A stretch of 64,000 nt of DNA. Origin: Amyelois transitella. Taxonomy: Eukaryota; Arthropoda; Insecta; Lepidoptera; Pyralidae. A program made the translations under genes and the position numbers. Each line of letters starts with the position of its first letter. Positions within the stretch are counted from its first letter, which is position 1. Location of the stretch: NCBI RefSeq assembly GCF_032362555.1, contig NC_083507.1, forward strand, positions 2,669,001 to 2,733,000. Direction: 5' to 3'. The notes below the pieces were generated by a model. The model saw only the letters and a list, made by a program, of their open reading frames with translations. It had not been told where the DNA came from and did not search any database. Below are positions 11,232 through 23,200 of the stretch, in pieces.

Positions 11232-14200
11232 ATGGCGTTGGATTTAGTCAGTATAGCGCAACCACATTATATACCTGGGTAAGTATGCTTGGTCAGTCGT
11301 CATCAATCTTTGTGTCATCACCACAGGTATAGAATATTTACCTACATCATCATCCTGATCTGTCTGTTGAAGAGCACGGGTAAGAGATTGGGTAAGTCAG
11401 ATTTAACACGAAGCTACTTCCGTCATACTTCCGCAACCTTTGCAAATATCGGATCTTGTTAAAGCACTTCTTGAATGTAGCTGTTCCTATTGCCTTTGAT
11501 AGGATTTGAACCTTAATTCACCTTAACGATTCGACACCCATCATAAAAAGAATATAACCATCAATATAGGTCTGGTAGAAAATTTTCCCTTTTTACAGTT
11601 TGCAGAAGAATCATTGGGTCTTTGGGGCCTAATTTTAGTTACCTTCGCCAAGTAGGTTTGGCTATAACTACTACTTTTCTGTCAGTCAGTGAGCTACTAC
11701 TTGGACGGAAGAGATTTTATATATTTTTGATTCTCATGTAAGATCCTGTCTTACATTACTTATAAAGATGAATCTACCAAGAAGTTTTAATGTTCTTAAA
11801 TACATACATACATACATAAAATCACGCCTCTTTCCCGGAGGGGTAGGCAGAGACTACCTCTTTCCACTTGCCACGATCTCTGCATATTTCCTTCGCTTCA
11901 TCCACATTCATAACTCTCTTCATGCAAGCTCGGCGGTTTCGGGTACTTTTGACCTGACCCTTTACCAGGACGAACGTATCTTGATCAAATTAAGGATAAT
12001 TTGATCAAGATACGTTCGTCTAGGTCTTCCCACTCCGACCTTTCCCTCCACACTCTCCTTGTTCTTAAATTTAAGTATAAAATTATATTATTCAGATATA
12101 CCGGCCATTGTCCAGAATACAAATACCGCATCGGCGACACATATGGCTCAACGACGCACAAGATCCTGTTGGACCCTAGCGTGCAACATTCGGAGCGACT
12201 GGTGCTGTCCGATAGGACTGCTGATGACTTCCAGGTAATGATAAAAAACTATATAAATATGTAGATCTTTTTTCAAACTTCTTTTTATTTGTGCCGTGTG
12301 GTTCCCGGCACCAATACAAAAAACAATTGAGGCATACCCCGGGCTCCTCTCCATAGTGGTGAGGATGCAACCGGGATTAAAGCCAGGAGGAAGAAGATGT
12401 ATCTTTAGCTAAAGATCGTCAGGTGTGGAAAGGAAGAACAAGGAAGGCCGACCCTGAGTAAGGTCTTGAGGAAGAAGCAGCTTTACGAATAACTACTGAA
12501 ATGATGGCCAAACCACGTTTTATCTTATTTATTTAAAATTTCTTGCACTAATTACAAATTTACTAAAGGCGGCAGTGCCGTGTAGTTCCCGGCACCAATA
12601 GATACAAAAAGAATAGGACCACTCCATCTCTTTCCCATGGATGTCATAAAAGGCGACTAAAGGATAGGCTTACAAACTTGGGATTCATTTTTAGGCGATG
12701 GGTAAGCAACCTGTTACTATTTGAATCTCAATTCTACCATTAAGCTAAAAAGCTGAATTTGGCCAATCAGTCTTTTCAAGACTATTGGTTCTGTCTATCC
12801 CGCAAGGGATATAGACGTGACTATATGTATGTATTTATGTATGTACAAAAGGCGGACTTATTGCCGTTTGACATTCTATACCAGTCTTCCAGCTGAACAA
12901 ACAGAAAAACTTTTAGCGGGTGGTGCGACAAAGTGCACATGCATATTTAAAGCTAAGTACTACATACAAAATACATACATATATTACAAGCAGTATACAA
13001 TTAAGTATTGTCAACACGTAAGTGATCCTAATTTGTTACTTTATATATGTATTTCTTTTATATTTAGTTCATATGTTCATATGTTTTTCTTTTTATATCT
13101 TGTAAGCAAGATACACACTAAATATAAAAGAAATACATATATAAAGTAACAAATTAGGATCACTTACGTGTTGACACTCGCACGATCGCATTTGACGACG
13201 CCCAACTAATGAACCAACGACCTTATTCTTGCTTGTTGCAAGTAGAAAACGGATGCAGCTCGATTAAAAATTATTCCGATGGAAATTATCGAGTAAGATC
13301 TTTCTCCATCAATGGACTTTGTGCAACACAAAGATGGTTCTATCTCTTGTGACCAGTGAAAGAAGAAATCACTTTTTGTTCCAGATATTCCGACCGCCAC
13401 AAACTGACATCGACGTGGTGAACGCAAGATTCAGAAATGGGGATCCAGTGTATAAACATCCCATGATGCCAGGGTATGAGGGTAAGTACCACTATTTATA
13501 AAATATATACATACATATGGTCACGTTTATATCCCTTGCGGGGCAGACAGAGCCACCAGTCTTGAAAAGACTGAATGGCCACGTTCAGCTATTTGGCTTA
13601 ATGATAGAATTGAGGTTCAAATAGTGACAGGTTGCTAGCCCATCGCCTAAAAAAGAATCACAAGTTTGTAAGCCTATCCCTTAGTCACCTTTTACGACAT
13701 TCATGGAAAAGAAATGGAGTGGTCCTATTCTTTTTTTGTATTGGTCCCGTGTACCACACGGCACAATATAAATAAAAATAATAAATATAAAATATATGGT
13801 GTTTTGAACGATCGTAGGTACTTATTAACAATAAAAAAAGCGTTTACATTAAGCGTTTTCCCAGTATTGGTGGAAGTACATTACATTAATAAAGTATCAT
13901 ACAAAGTTATGTTCAACAATTAATTCTTAAAATGAAGTTTAGCACTTTTGTGTAAAAGATATTAACGCATACTCGCTCTCTTACCTTTGTTCGGTGTAAC
14001 ATATTATTTCTCCTTCTACTATTTTCACTGAAAATCTTGTGCTTAATCTATAAAGGTTGCGGAGCTGAGTAGTAGTCGCTTCGTGTAAAAACCTGACTCA
14101 TCCAATTCAGGATCATGTTCAAAGGCGCACCACGGTCTCCTCTCTAGGGAGGTGAGGATGTTACCTTGTCTTAAATCTATTTTCACGTAACATAATATAT

Positions 14201-17200
14201 AATCACGTCTATTACCCCGCGGGGCAGACAGAGCCAACTGTCATTAAAAGACCGAAAGGTCACGCTCAGCTGCTCGGCCTAATGATAAATCTGTTTCTTA
14301 GATTATAGTAAAGGTATTAGAAGAATGGTGCCCGACAGTGCCGTGTGGTTCCCGGCACCAATAAAAAAAAGAATAGGACCACTCCATCTCGTTCCCATGG
14401 ATGTCGTAAAAGGCGACTAAGGGAAAGGCTTATAAACTTGAGATTCTCCTTTTAGGCGATAGGCTAGCAACCTGTCACTATGTGAATCTCAATTCCATCA
14501 TAAAGCCAAACAGCTGAACGTGGCCTATCAGTCTTTTCAAGACTGTTGGCTCTGTCTACCCCGCAAGGGATATAGACGTGATTATATGTATGTATTAGAA
14601 GAAAATTTAGGTAGTTGTTCTAGGTTATAAATACGTACAAAAATATTTGTCGTATACCTACTACGATTTAGGATGGAATCGGTTAGTTGAATAAGAAAAT
14701 CTAGACAAAGGCCGCCCCAGTGGTTCAGTCAGTGAGTCAGGCACCAGTTCGACCTGAGCCGGTTTGTCTGAGGTATGCCTCAGTTTCCTGGGAATGTTCG
14801 ATTTGAAATGAGTACACTGTACCTACACATGCGTAGGTAAACATATCGAATGTCTCCATTGGAGTAGCGGCATTTTGTAAATCAATGATTCATTGTTGAT
14901 TATTATTGAACTTTCTGACCAAAAAGGGGTGTTTAGAAGTTTAACGTGTCATGTTTTTCTGTCTATATGTGACCTATGTTAAATGTTGTTAATTTTTTTA
15001 ATAAGTTGGTGATGCGAGCGTATGCGATGTTATCCATGTCTTTTTTCTAAGTAAGATATCTATGTAAGTAGAATAATCTGAGTACTAACCGATGCTCATC
15101 GTAAATGTTGTTGCATATCATTGACTAGCTGTGCCCGCGACTTCGTCGGCGTGGAATAGTTAATTTTGACATCATTGAAGCATTTTCACATTTTCCATTA
15201 TTTCTTCGCTCCTAAAAGTTGCAGCGTGATGTTATAAGCTAGCCACTGTTAGCCTATAGCCTTCCTCCATAAATGGTCTAGTATTCAACGCAAAAAGAAT
15301 TTTCAATTCGAACCAGTACTTCCTGAGATTAGCGCTTTTAAACAAACAAACTCTTCAGCTTTATAAGTATAGATTATACCGCCTTTACAATTCAATAAAT
15401 TATAGAAATTGCACATGGAGCTTAACTTTTTAATAATATCTACCTTAATCTTCACACGGCAATATAACATTCAACATGTTGGTCGTGTTAATTGAATATT
15501 AAAGGGAAATGTCGGTACAATGCGGAAACAATATTCTAGAGAGTTCTTTACGAGACTAGTCCAGACGACTCGGATATATCTTGGTTATAGAGTTACCATA
15601 GTACTTTTATATAGAGTGTGTTTTGGTGCGCTTGGTCAGTATCGAATTAATCCGTCAATAGCATGAATTGAAGTGATCTTTTAACTTCTTAAGAATTATA
15701 CCTGGCAAATCATCTCTTTAGGTTCAGAAGTTTAGGCTGTTGATACGTTATCTTTTAGTCAGTCCCTCCATTATTAAGTAACTCAGGATTTGTATGCAAA
15801 TAAGAGATTTTATTATTTTCTCTTAGATTATTGCGTCTTCTCAAGTGTATCCTTAGATATTATGAGTGTTATGACCGATATTCACTTCTCGACACATAAT
15901 TCCATTTTGCTCTTCAGTATTTTTTAAATCATCATCATGTATGTAATAAATTTAGAAAGTCCCTTCTATCTAAGTCCATTGGACGCGGTATGGTTTAATT
16001 TTTAGGTCAGAAATAGATTAGGATTTGAAAAAACCTATTTTATAAATGTTAACTGACCCTGATATAACGGTCCAGGTAAAAAACTACGTACCTTTATGAC
16101 CTTTATCTCAGATTTTAGATATTAGAACGCCGTCGACGGCAGAAGTTTTGCCTTAAAACTTAGTACCTAAGTACCTATACATATTTTGGGTAAAATATGT
16201 TTGTATGTTTTCCCGTTAATAGCTTTTCTCGGAAACCGCTAGGAGTTTTTTAAAATATTAATTGCACTGTAGAATGTTCTCGAGTACCTACGATTACGTT
16301 CATAATAAAGCTATTAGCCGAGAGTAAATAATTTCTGGCCCTTATGTTGGCGCCAGGTTTGGATAAGTGGGCGTAGGTAAATTTCATTTTATAATAGAAA
16401 CGTACAATTAATTACAAATGGGTATAATTAACAATAGTTTACAATAATTATGTATGTAACTTGAGAATGTATAACAAAACTTTTAACCCGAGTCCCGAGA
16501 GTTACATTAAGTACTTATTAACCAATATTTCCTTCGTGTTCACTATCTTCGAGTTTCATCCAGCTTTAGTGATATTTAAGTACCTACTGAGTGCGACTAC
16601 CAGCTGCCTACCAGATGTGATTTTATATTTATGTAACCAGGATTTCTACCTCGACTAAACGCTCAGTTCGGCCAGCGATACACAGTGGCGGCGACCGAAG
16701 CCCTATCGGAATTCCAGAGGCTACAACTTAACCAGAGAGCAGCTAGAAACCAACTGGAAAGGGTGGTAGACCTTCAGGCTGGCAAAGGTCAGCCTTGGGA
16801 CCTCGTCGATAGATTTGTAAGTGCTATTAATAAAACCATGATGGAAGTATTCGTGTATGATGAAGATGAGGAGAAAGCAAGAAAGAAAGTGGATGAATGA
16901 AGAGAGAAGAGCTTGAAATGTGAAAGAAGAATTGAATGAGAAGAAAATGATGATAGATGTTAAAGTTAATGTGGTTGAACGGGAAAAAGGATGGTTATTT
17001 AATGGAAAATGCACGACATCAACATTAGAGATGCATGCAGTGTTTTACAGTCAAAGAGTATAGAGCCAAAAAGTACCTTACTAAAAATAATGAAATATGA
17101 CTCTTCTCCACAACTATACAGCAGTAAACATACATACGATTGACCTGTTAGTTAGAGAGAGTTTCTATGTTGAGAGAAACTTTGCCTGAACCAGATTATT

Positions 17201-20200
17201 GAGAGGATTATGGAAAAAGCTACAAATTACGATCAAACTTCTACCACTCTCACCGCATTCTTAAATGTTCTTTGCATAGTCGGCTACAGCGGAGTTCAAG
17301 CTGCCCTTGGTTGTGGTGAGGCCAGAATGTGCCGGAATCCTGAGGGATCTACCTATGGATGAGCCCAAGCTATCGCCAGCAACACATTCCGTCAGTCCCT
17401 ACTTCATGGAAGACGCCAACCCGGATAAATTTATAAAGAAAGGTGATAAGTTTCTCCACAGCTTTACTGTCAGGATGTGGTTACCAGGGCCTCCGCGTTT
17501 CTACACACTCTCCACATTGTCTGGTCTCTAACTTTGTCAATTGATTCAAAAGGAATATTTACCTACCATAACTAGAGAGAATTCCTACAAAGCAAACAAA
17601 TTAAAAAAAACAACCTTGAGTAGGTAGTTACTTAGGTATAACGCCGCCAGAAGTAAACCTTTTTGGTTCCTTATCTTTTTTATAATAGTTTTGAGATAGT
17701 TTTGTCACTATTTTGTCAGGTCATGGCAAAGTGTCATCTTCGTTGTACTTTTGTATAATATTTTAATGCATTTGTAGGAACATAGTTTTCTTTGATTCCC
17801 ATGTCGTATGGAAAAATACACGCCTCATTTGTAAGAAATCAGATATGGGGGTATAATCCTTCTCAATCCGTTCGTAAGTTGATAAATATTTATTTAATAG
17901 GTTTATAATCGAAAGCCCAACCAAACGGTATATAACTAGAAAGGTAATGACCAGACGAAGTTCCCTTGGCTTAGCTCGCCAACATAGGTCCGTATTTAGG
18001 TATAGGCATTCTTCTGGACCGATATTTTGTGCACAATATTCATCTTTGTGATCCACAGGTTTCGCTGGTCATGTGCCCTATGGCTTCCAGCGGTTTGGTG
18101 AATCATCTAAGAAGCTTACAAACTCTGCGCTGTGTGACTTCTCGTCTAATTACCGAAGAAGACAGAGCACTGAATGGGCGCCAGTTAACGTAGTCAAGTA
18201 AGTACCTAGTGGCAAGAGTGGCTTCAGTCACAGTTAAGTTTAAGATCAATCAATAACCTAATTTCAAGAATAAAAGTCGTGCCATATGAACGTTATCATT
18301 CATTACCATCGTAGCAAGGGTGCTCAGTCTGAGTGAATACGTGCAAAAACATACTTACCTTCCCTCCTTACAGTCGCGTTATTAAAATATATTTTACCAT
18401 TTAATGTAGTATGTGTTTATATATTTATCGCGGCTAAAAATATTAGAAAAAGGTAGAATTAGTCATTGTCAAAAAGTAAACGTAAGTGTCAGTGTTGAAC
18501 TGTTGATTTTGTCAATCAATATACGCTACACAATTTCCTGAGTCGTATTGCATTTTTTAAAATAAAATATAAAAAAAATCTAAATAATGACGAAAAAGAA
18601 GCCGCTACCAAACTTGTCCAAGGAGGAGAAGATGGTGATAGTGATATCCGAGATCATTCAAGAGTTGTTGACTGCTCATCGCATTGGCAAGGATGTTAAC
18701 CTCAACAAAATGAAGACGAGGATTTCATCAAAATATGGGATGAGCACGTCTCCTAGGCTCGTGGATATCATCGCGGCTGTCCCTTCAGATGCCAAAAGTA
18801 TCTTGTTGCCGAAATTGAAAGCGAAACCTATTCGTACAGCTTCGGGTATTGCAGTAGTCGCGGTTATGTGCAAACCACACAGATGTCCGCATATAAACTT
18901 CACTGGAAACATCTGTGTCTATTGCCCTGGTGGACCGGATTCCGATTTTGAATATTCAACCCAGAGTTATACAGGCTATGAGCCAACATCTATGAGGGCT
19001 ATTCGCGCGCGCTATAATCCGTATCTTCAAACCCGTCATAGAGTTGAACAGCTGAAGCAATTGGGACACAGTGTGGATAAAGTTGAGTTCATCGTGATGG
19101 GAGGCACGTTTATGAGCCTACCTGAAGATTATAGAGATTATTTTATAAGGTAATTTTTTCACATTCTTAATATAAAACACTAACTATTCTTATTTTACTG
19201 TTTATATCTCTGTATGTACTAATCATCTACATGTCATTTTTTAATTTGCAGGAATCTACACGATGCACTCTCAGGTCACACGTCAAGCTGTGTTGCAGAG
19301 GCAGTGAAATATTCTGAGAGAGCCAAGACCAAGTGTATTGGTATCACAATCGAGACTCGACCTGACTACTGCCTTCAGAGGCATATGAGTGACATGCTTA
19401 ATTACGGATGCACCAGGTAAAGTTTGAGTTGGTAAATAAGCAGAATACAAAAATCAAATGTTTGTGACTTTTAAGGACCTCTTGCACAGTTTTGAAAATG
19501 ATTTTTGTTTATAATAGTTACTGGTTGAAGCAATAAACATAATTCATTGTAGATTCATAAACAGTTAATGTAAAAATGATAAAAATCTGCTTTATGAAAT
19601 ACTTTAATATTACATTTCAGATTAGAAATTGGAGTGCAGTCTGTATATGAGGATATTGCAAGGGACACAAACAGAGGTCACACAGTCAAAGCTGTTTGTG
19701 AGAACTTCAATTTAGCTAAGGATGCTGGCTATAAGGTATAACAATAGAAATAGTAGTGTTTAAATAATCTCTGATCCCATTGATTGATCAAAGCAAATTG
19801 ATCCTTTTTTGGTAGCAATTTGGTCTCAAATCTAGTAAAGAATTACTTAGTAGTTTTTTTGTGTGTTGCCTCACAGAAAACAGATTTGGATCGATCATGT
19901 TTATATTTGTCTGTTTACAGTTGCCTGAATGTGCAGGTTTCCTCATTCTGTTTTCCTTTACTGTAAGAACATCCATTAGTATTCAGAAGTGTAAAAACTT
20001 TTCTTTCCAATCCAGGATCCATGGTCAAAGGCATACCCCAGGCACTCTCTCCTGGATGCAACCAGGACTAAAGCCAAGAGGAAAAAGGATACAATACTCA
20101 CCCCTTTTCACAGATGCAAGATTTAGTTTTAACAGTTTTTTATAACATAATTTTATACTTTTAATTTCCAGATAGTTGCACACATGATGCCTGATCTTCC

Positions 20201-23200
20201 TAATGTGGATTTTGAGAGAGATGTGGAACAGTTTATAGAGTTCTTTGAGAACCCCGCTTTTCGGGCAGATGGTCTTAAAATATACCCAACTTTGGTGATC
20301 AGAGGCACAGGCCTTTATGAGCTGTGGAAGACGGGAAGGTACAGGAGTTACCCACCATCAACCTTGGTTGATTTGATTGCGAAAGTGTTGGCCTTGGTGC
20401 CACCGTGGACTAGGGTTTACAGGTAATTATATTGAATTGAAGAATTTTTTTTTTGTTGTTTTTCACTAAGAATTCTGGAATATAGGCTGGTGGCAACTTA
20501 TGGACAGATATTAGAGAGCATGAAGAGAGTTATGAATGTGGATGAAGCGAAGGAAGTATGCAGAGATCGTGGCAAGTGGATAGAGGTAGTCTCTGCCTAC
20601 CCCTCCGGGAAAGAGGCGTGATTTTATGTATGTATGTCCTATACCTATCAAAAAGAAATATGATTTCATCATTATGTTTTTCACAACCACTACAGTAAAT
20701 TTCAATTTTTCAGAGTACAAAGGGACATTCCCATGCCTCTAGTTTCGTCTGGGGTGGAACATGGCAACCTTAGGGAGTTAGCGTTAGCTCGCATGGCAGA
20801 CCTGGGCACGGACTGCAGGGACGTCAGAACTAGGGAAGTTGGCATACAAGAGATACACAACAGGGTGCGCCCTTATGAGGTGGGTGTAATTTTTTTTTTT
20901 TTAATTTTTTTTTATTTGTCTTTTTACAGCTCAAAATTCAATTCTATTCAAAAATAAATTCTTTATTTTTCTCCAAAATCTATAAAAACATTAACTGCTT
21001 TAAGCTATAAGATGTTTTTAGGATAACTTTTTACTTTTTTGTCAAAATTATCTAAACTCAAGGTGTAAGAGGACCTATTGTATTGTTTTGAGTTAAATTG
21101 TTACCTATGCTGATTTCGAAGTGGAGAATAAATTAGTAAACTAAAATACCATATAGAATAGAGACAAACTGTATATATAATTATATGATCAAAGACAAAA
21201 AAAAAAATTGTTAAAGAAGTAAATTCCTGAAAATTTATATTTTTGATACCTCTTTCAGGTAGAACTGATAAGACGCGATTATGTCGCTAACGGAGGTTGG
21301 GAGACGTTCCTATCCTACGAAGATCCTGACCAGGACATTCTGGTGGGTTTGCTCAGACTGAGGAAGTGTGCCGAGGACACTTACAGGCCGGAGTTGAAAC
21401 CCGGGCCCGATGCAAACTTCAAACAGTGCAGCATAGTGCGGGAGCTCCACGTGTACGGATCTGTTGTGCCTGTGAGTACACACATACATACATACATATG
21501 GTCACGTCTATATCCCTTGCGGGGTAGACAGAGCCAACAGTCTTGAAAAGACTGATAGGCCACGTTCAGCTATTTGGCATAACAATAGAATTACTAGCCC
21601 ATCGTCTAAAAAAGAATCCCAAGTTTGTAAGCCTATCCCTTAGTCGCCTTTTACGACATCCATGGGAATGAGATGGAGTGGTTATTATGCCGTGTGGTCG
21701 GCCTCTTTACCTCTTTCCCATGGATGTCGTAAAAGGCGATTAAAGGATAGGCTTTATAAACTTGGGATTCCTCTTGTAGGTGATGGGCTAGCAGCCTGTC
21801 ACTATTTGAATCTCAATTCCATCATGAAGCCATACAGCTTAATGTTGTTTTTCAGTTTTTTCGAGACTGTTGGTTCTGTCTACCCCGCAAGGGATATAGT
21901 CATTATATGAATGTATGTATAAAGATTTCTAGATTTCATACATATATTAATTGGTTTAATGTTTCAGGTGAACGCCCGTGATCCCACAAAATTCCAACAC
22001 CAAGGCTTCGGCATGTTGCTAATGGAGGAAGCGGAGAGGATTGCTCGCGAGGAACACGGGTCAGACAAGATGGCGGTCATATCCGGTGTCGGCACTAGGA
22101 ATTATTACGCCAAGATCGGTTACCATCTTGAGGGACCTTATATGGTCAAAATGCTGATCTGAGATTTTGTAAATAAATGTGTATATTGTGTGTTGAGTGT
22201 GTTTTTTTTTTGGTCATTTTCAGAGGTTTTGGCAGTGACATGAATAAAATTACAGAGTTTGGGTAAGATAAATTTATGTTTAGTATACACTCGAGTTGAC
22301 AGATGACGGGGTCATCGGATTGATCACAAGACTATTGTCCTAACTTCTCTTTCATTTATGTCTTTGAGTAACCTCTGAGATAGAAAGAGATGGAGGACAT
22401 ACATTCATATAATCACGGCTATATCCCTTGCGGGGTAGACAGTCTTGAAAATGCTGATAGAAAGATGAGGGACAACATATCATTATGCTCATAAAGTTCG
22501 TAAATAACTCTGCTTGAAAGTTTGGAAATATTGCTTTATTGTAAACTGAACAAGAATATAATTGAGCATGTCTCGTGAAGGTTTCTTGAATGTATCATTC
22601 ATTGCAAGGTTTCCGTCTATCCCACTAGTCCCATTCGCTTTTGCCTTGGTAGAATTATAAATAAATAAAAAAAATATCAACTTTCTTTTGGCAAAGCAAA
22701 GCAAATAAAAAGGTCACGTCCACGGATCCTAGTTTATTCCTCATTTTAAACTCCACCTATCCCCTCATTCCAGACCCGACCCGCCGCTGTCTATCAACCC
22801 CACGGAGCTGTATCACAAGCACGTCGGAATGCTGCCTAACTACGCGGGACACGTGCCAGGCGCCATGTTCAGGTGGAATATGTTTACTTAAGTATAATCT
22901 TCTCAATGGCTGCAAATCTATACTAATATTATAAAGCTGAAGAGTTTCGTTTGTTTGAACGCGGAACTCTCAGGAACTACTTTTTTTGCGTTGAATATAC
23001 CATATATCGAGGAAGGCTTTGGGATATATAACATCACGCTGCAACTATATGGGCAAAGAAATAATGAAATATGTGAAAAAAACGGGGAAAATTATTCATC
23101 CTTGAGGGCTTCAATGATGCCCAAAATAAATATTCCACGCGGACGAAGTCGCGGGCACAGCTAGTCTTCTATATTATTTTTAAAAGGAGATGCAGATTGT

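Noticed and set aside
12817-13149. Open frame of 110 codons on the plus strand
   Set aside because: It starts in a SINE-like tail and runs through the 60-bp inverted repeat; low-complexity AT-rich product with no similarity.
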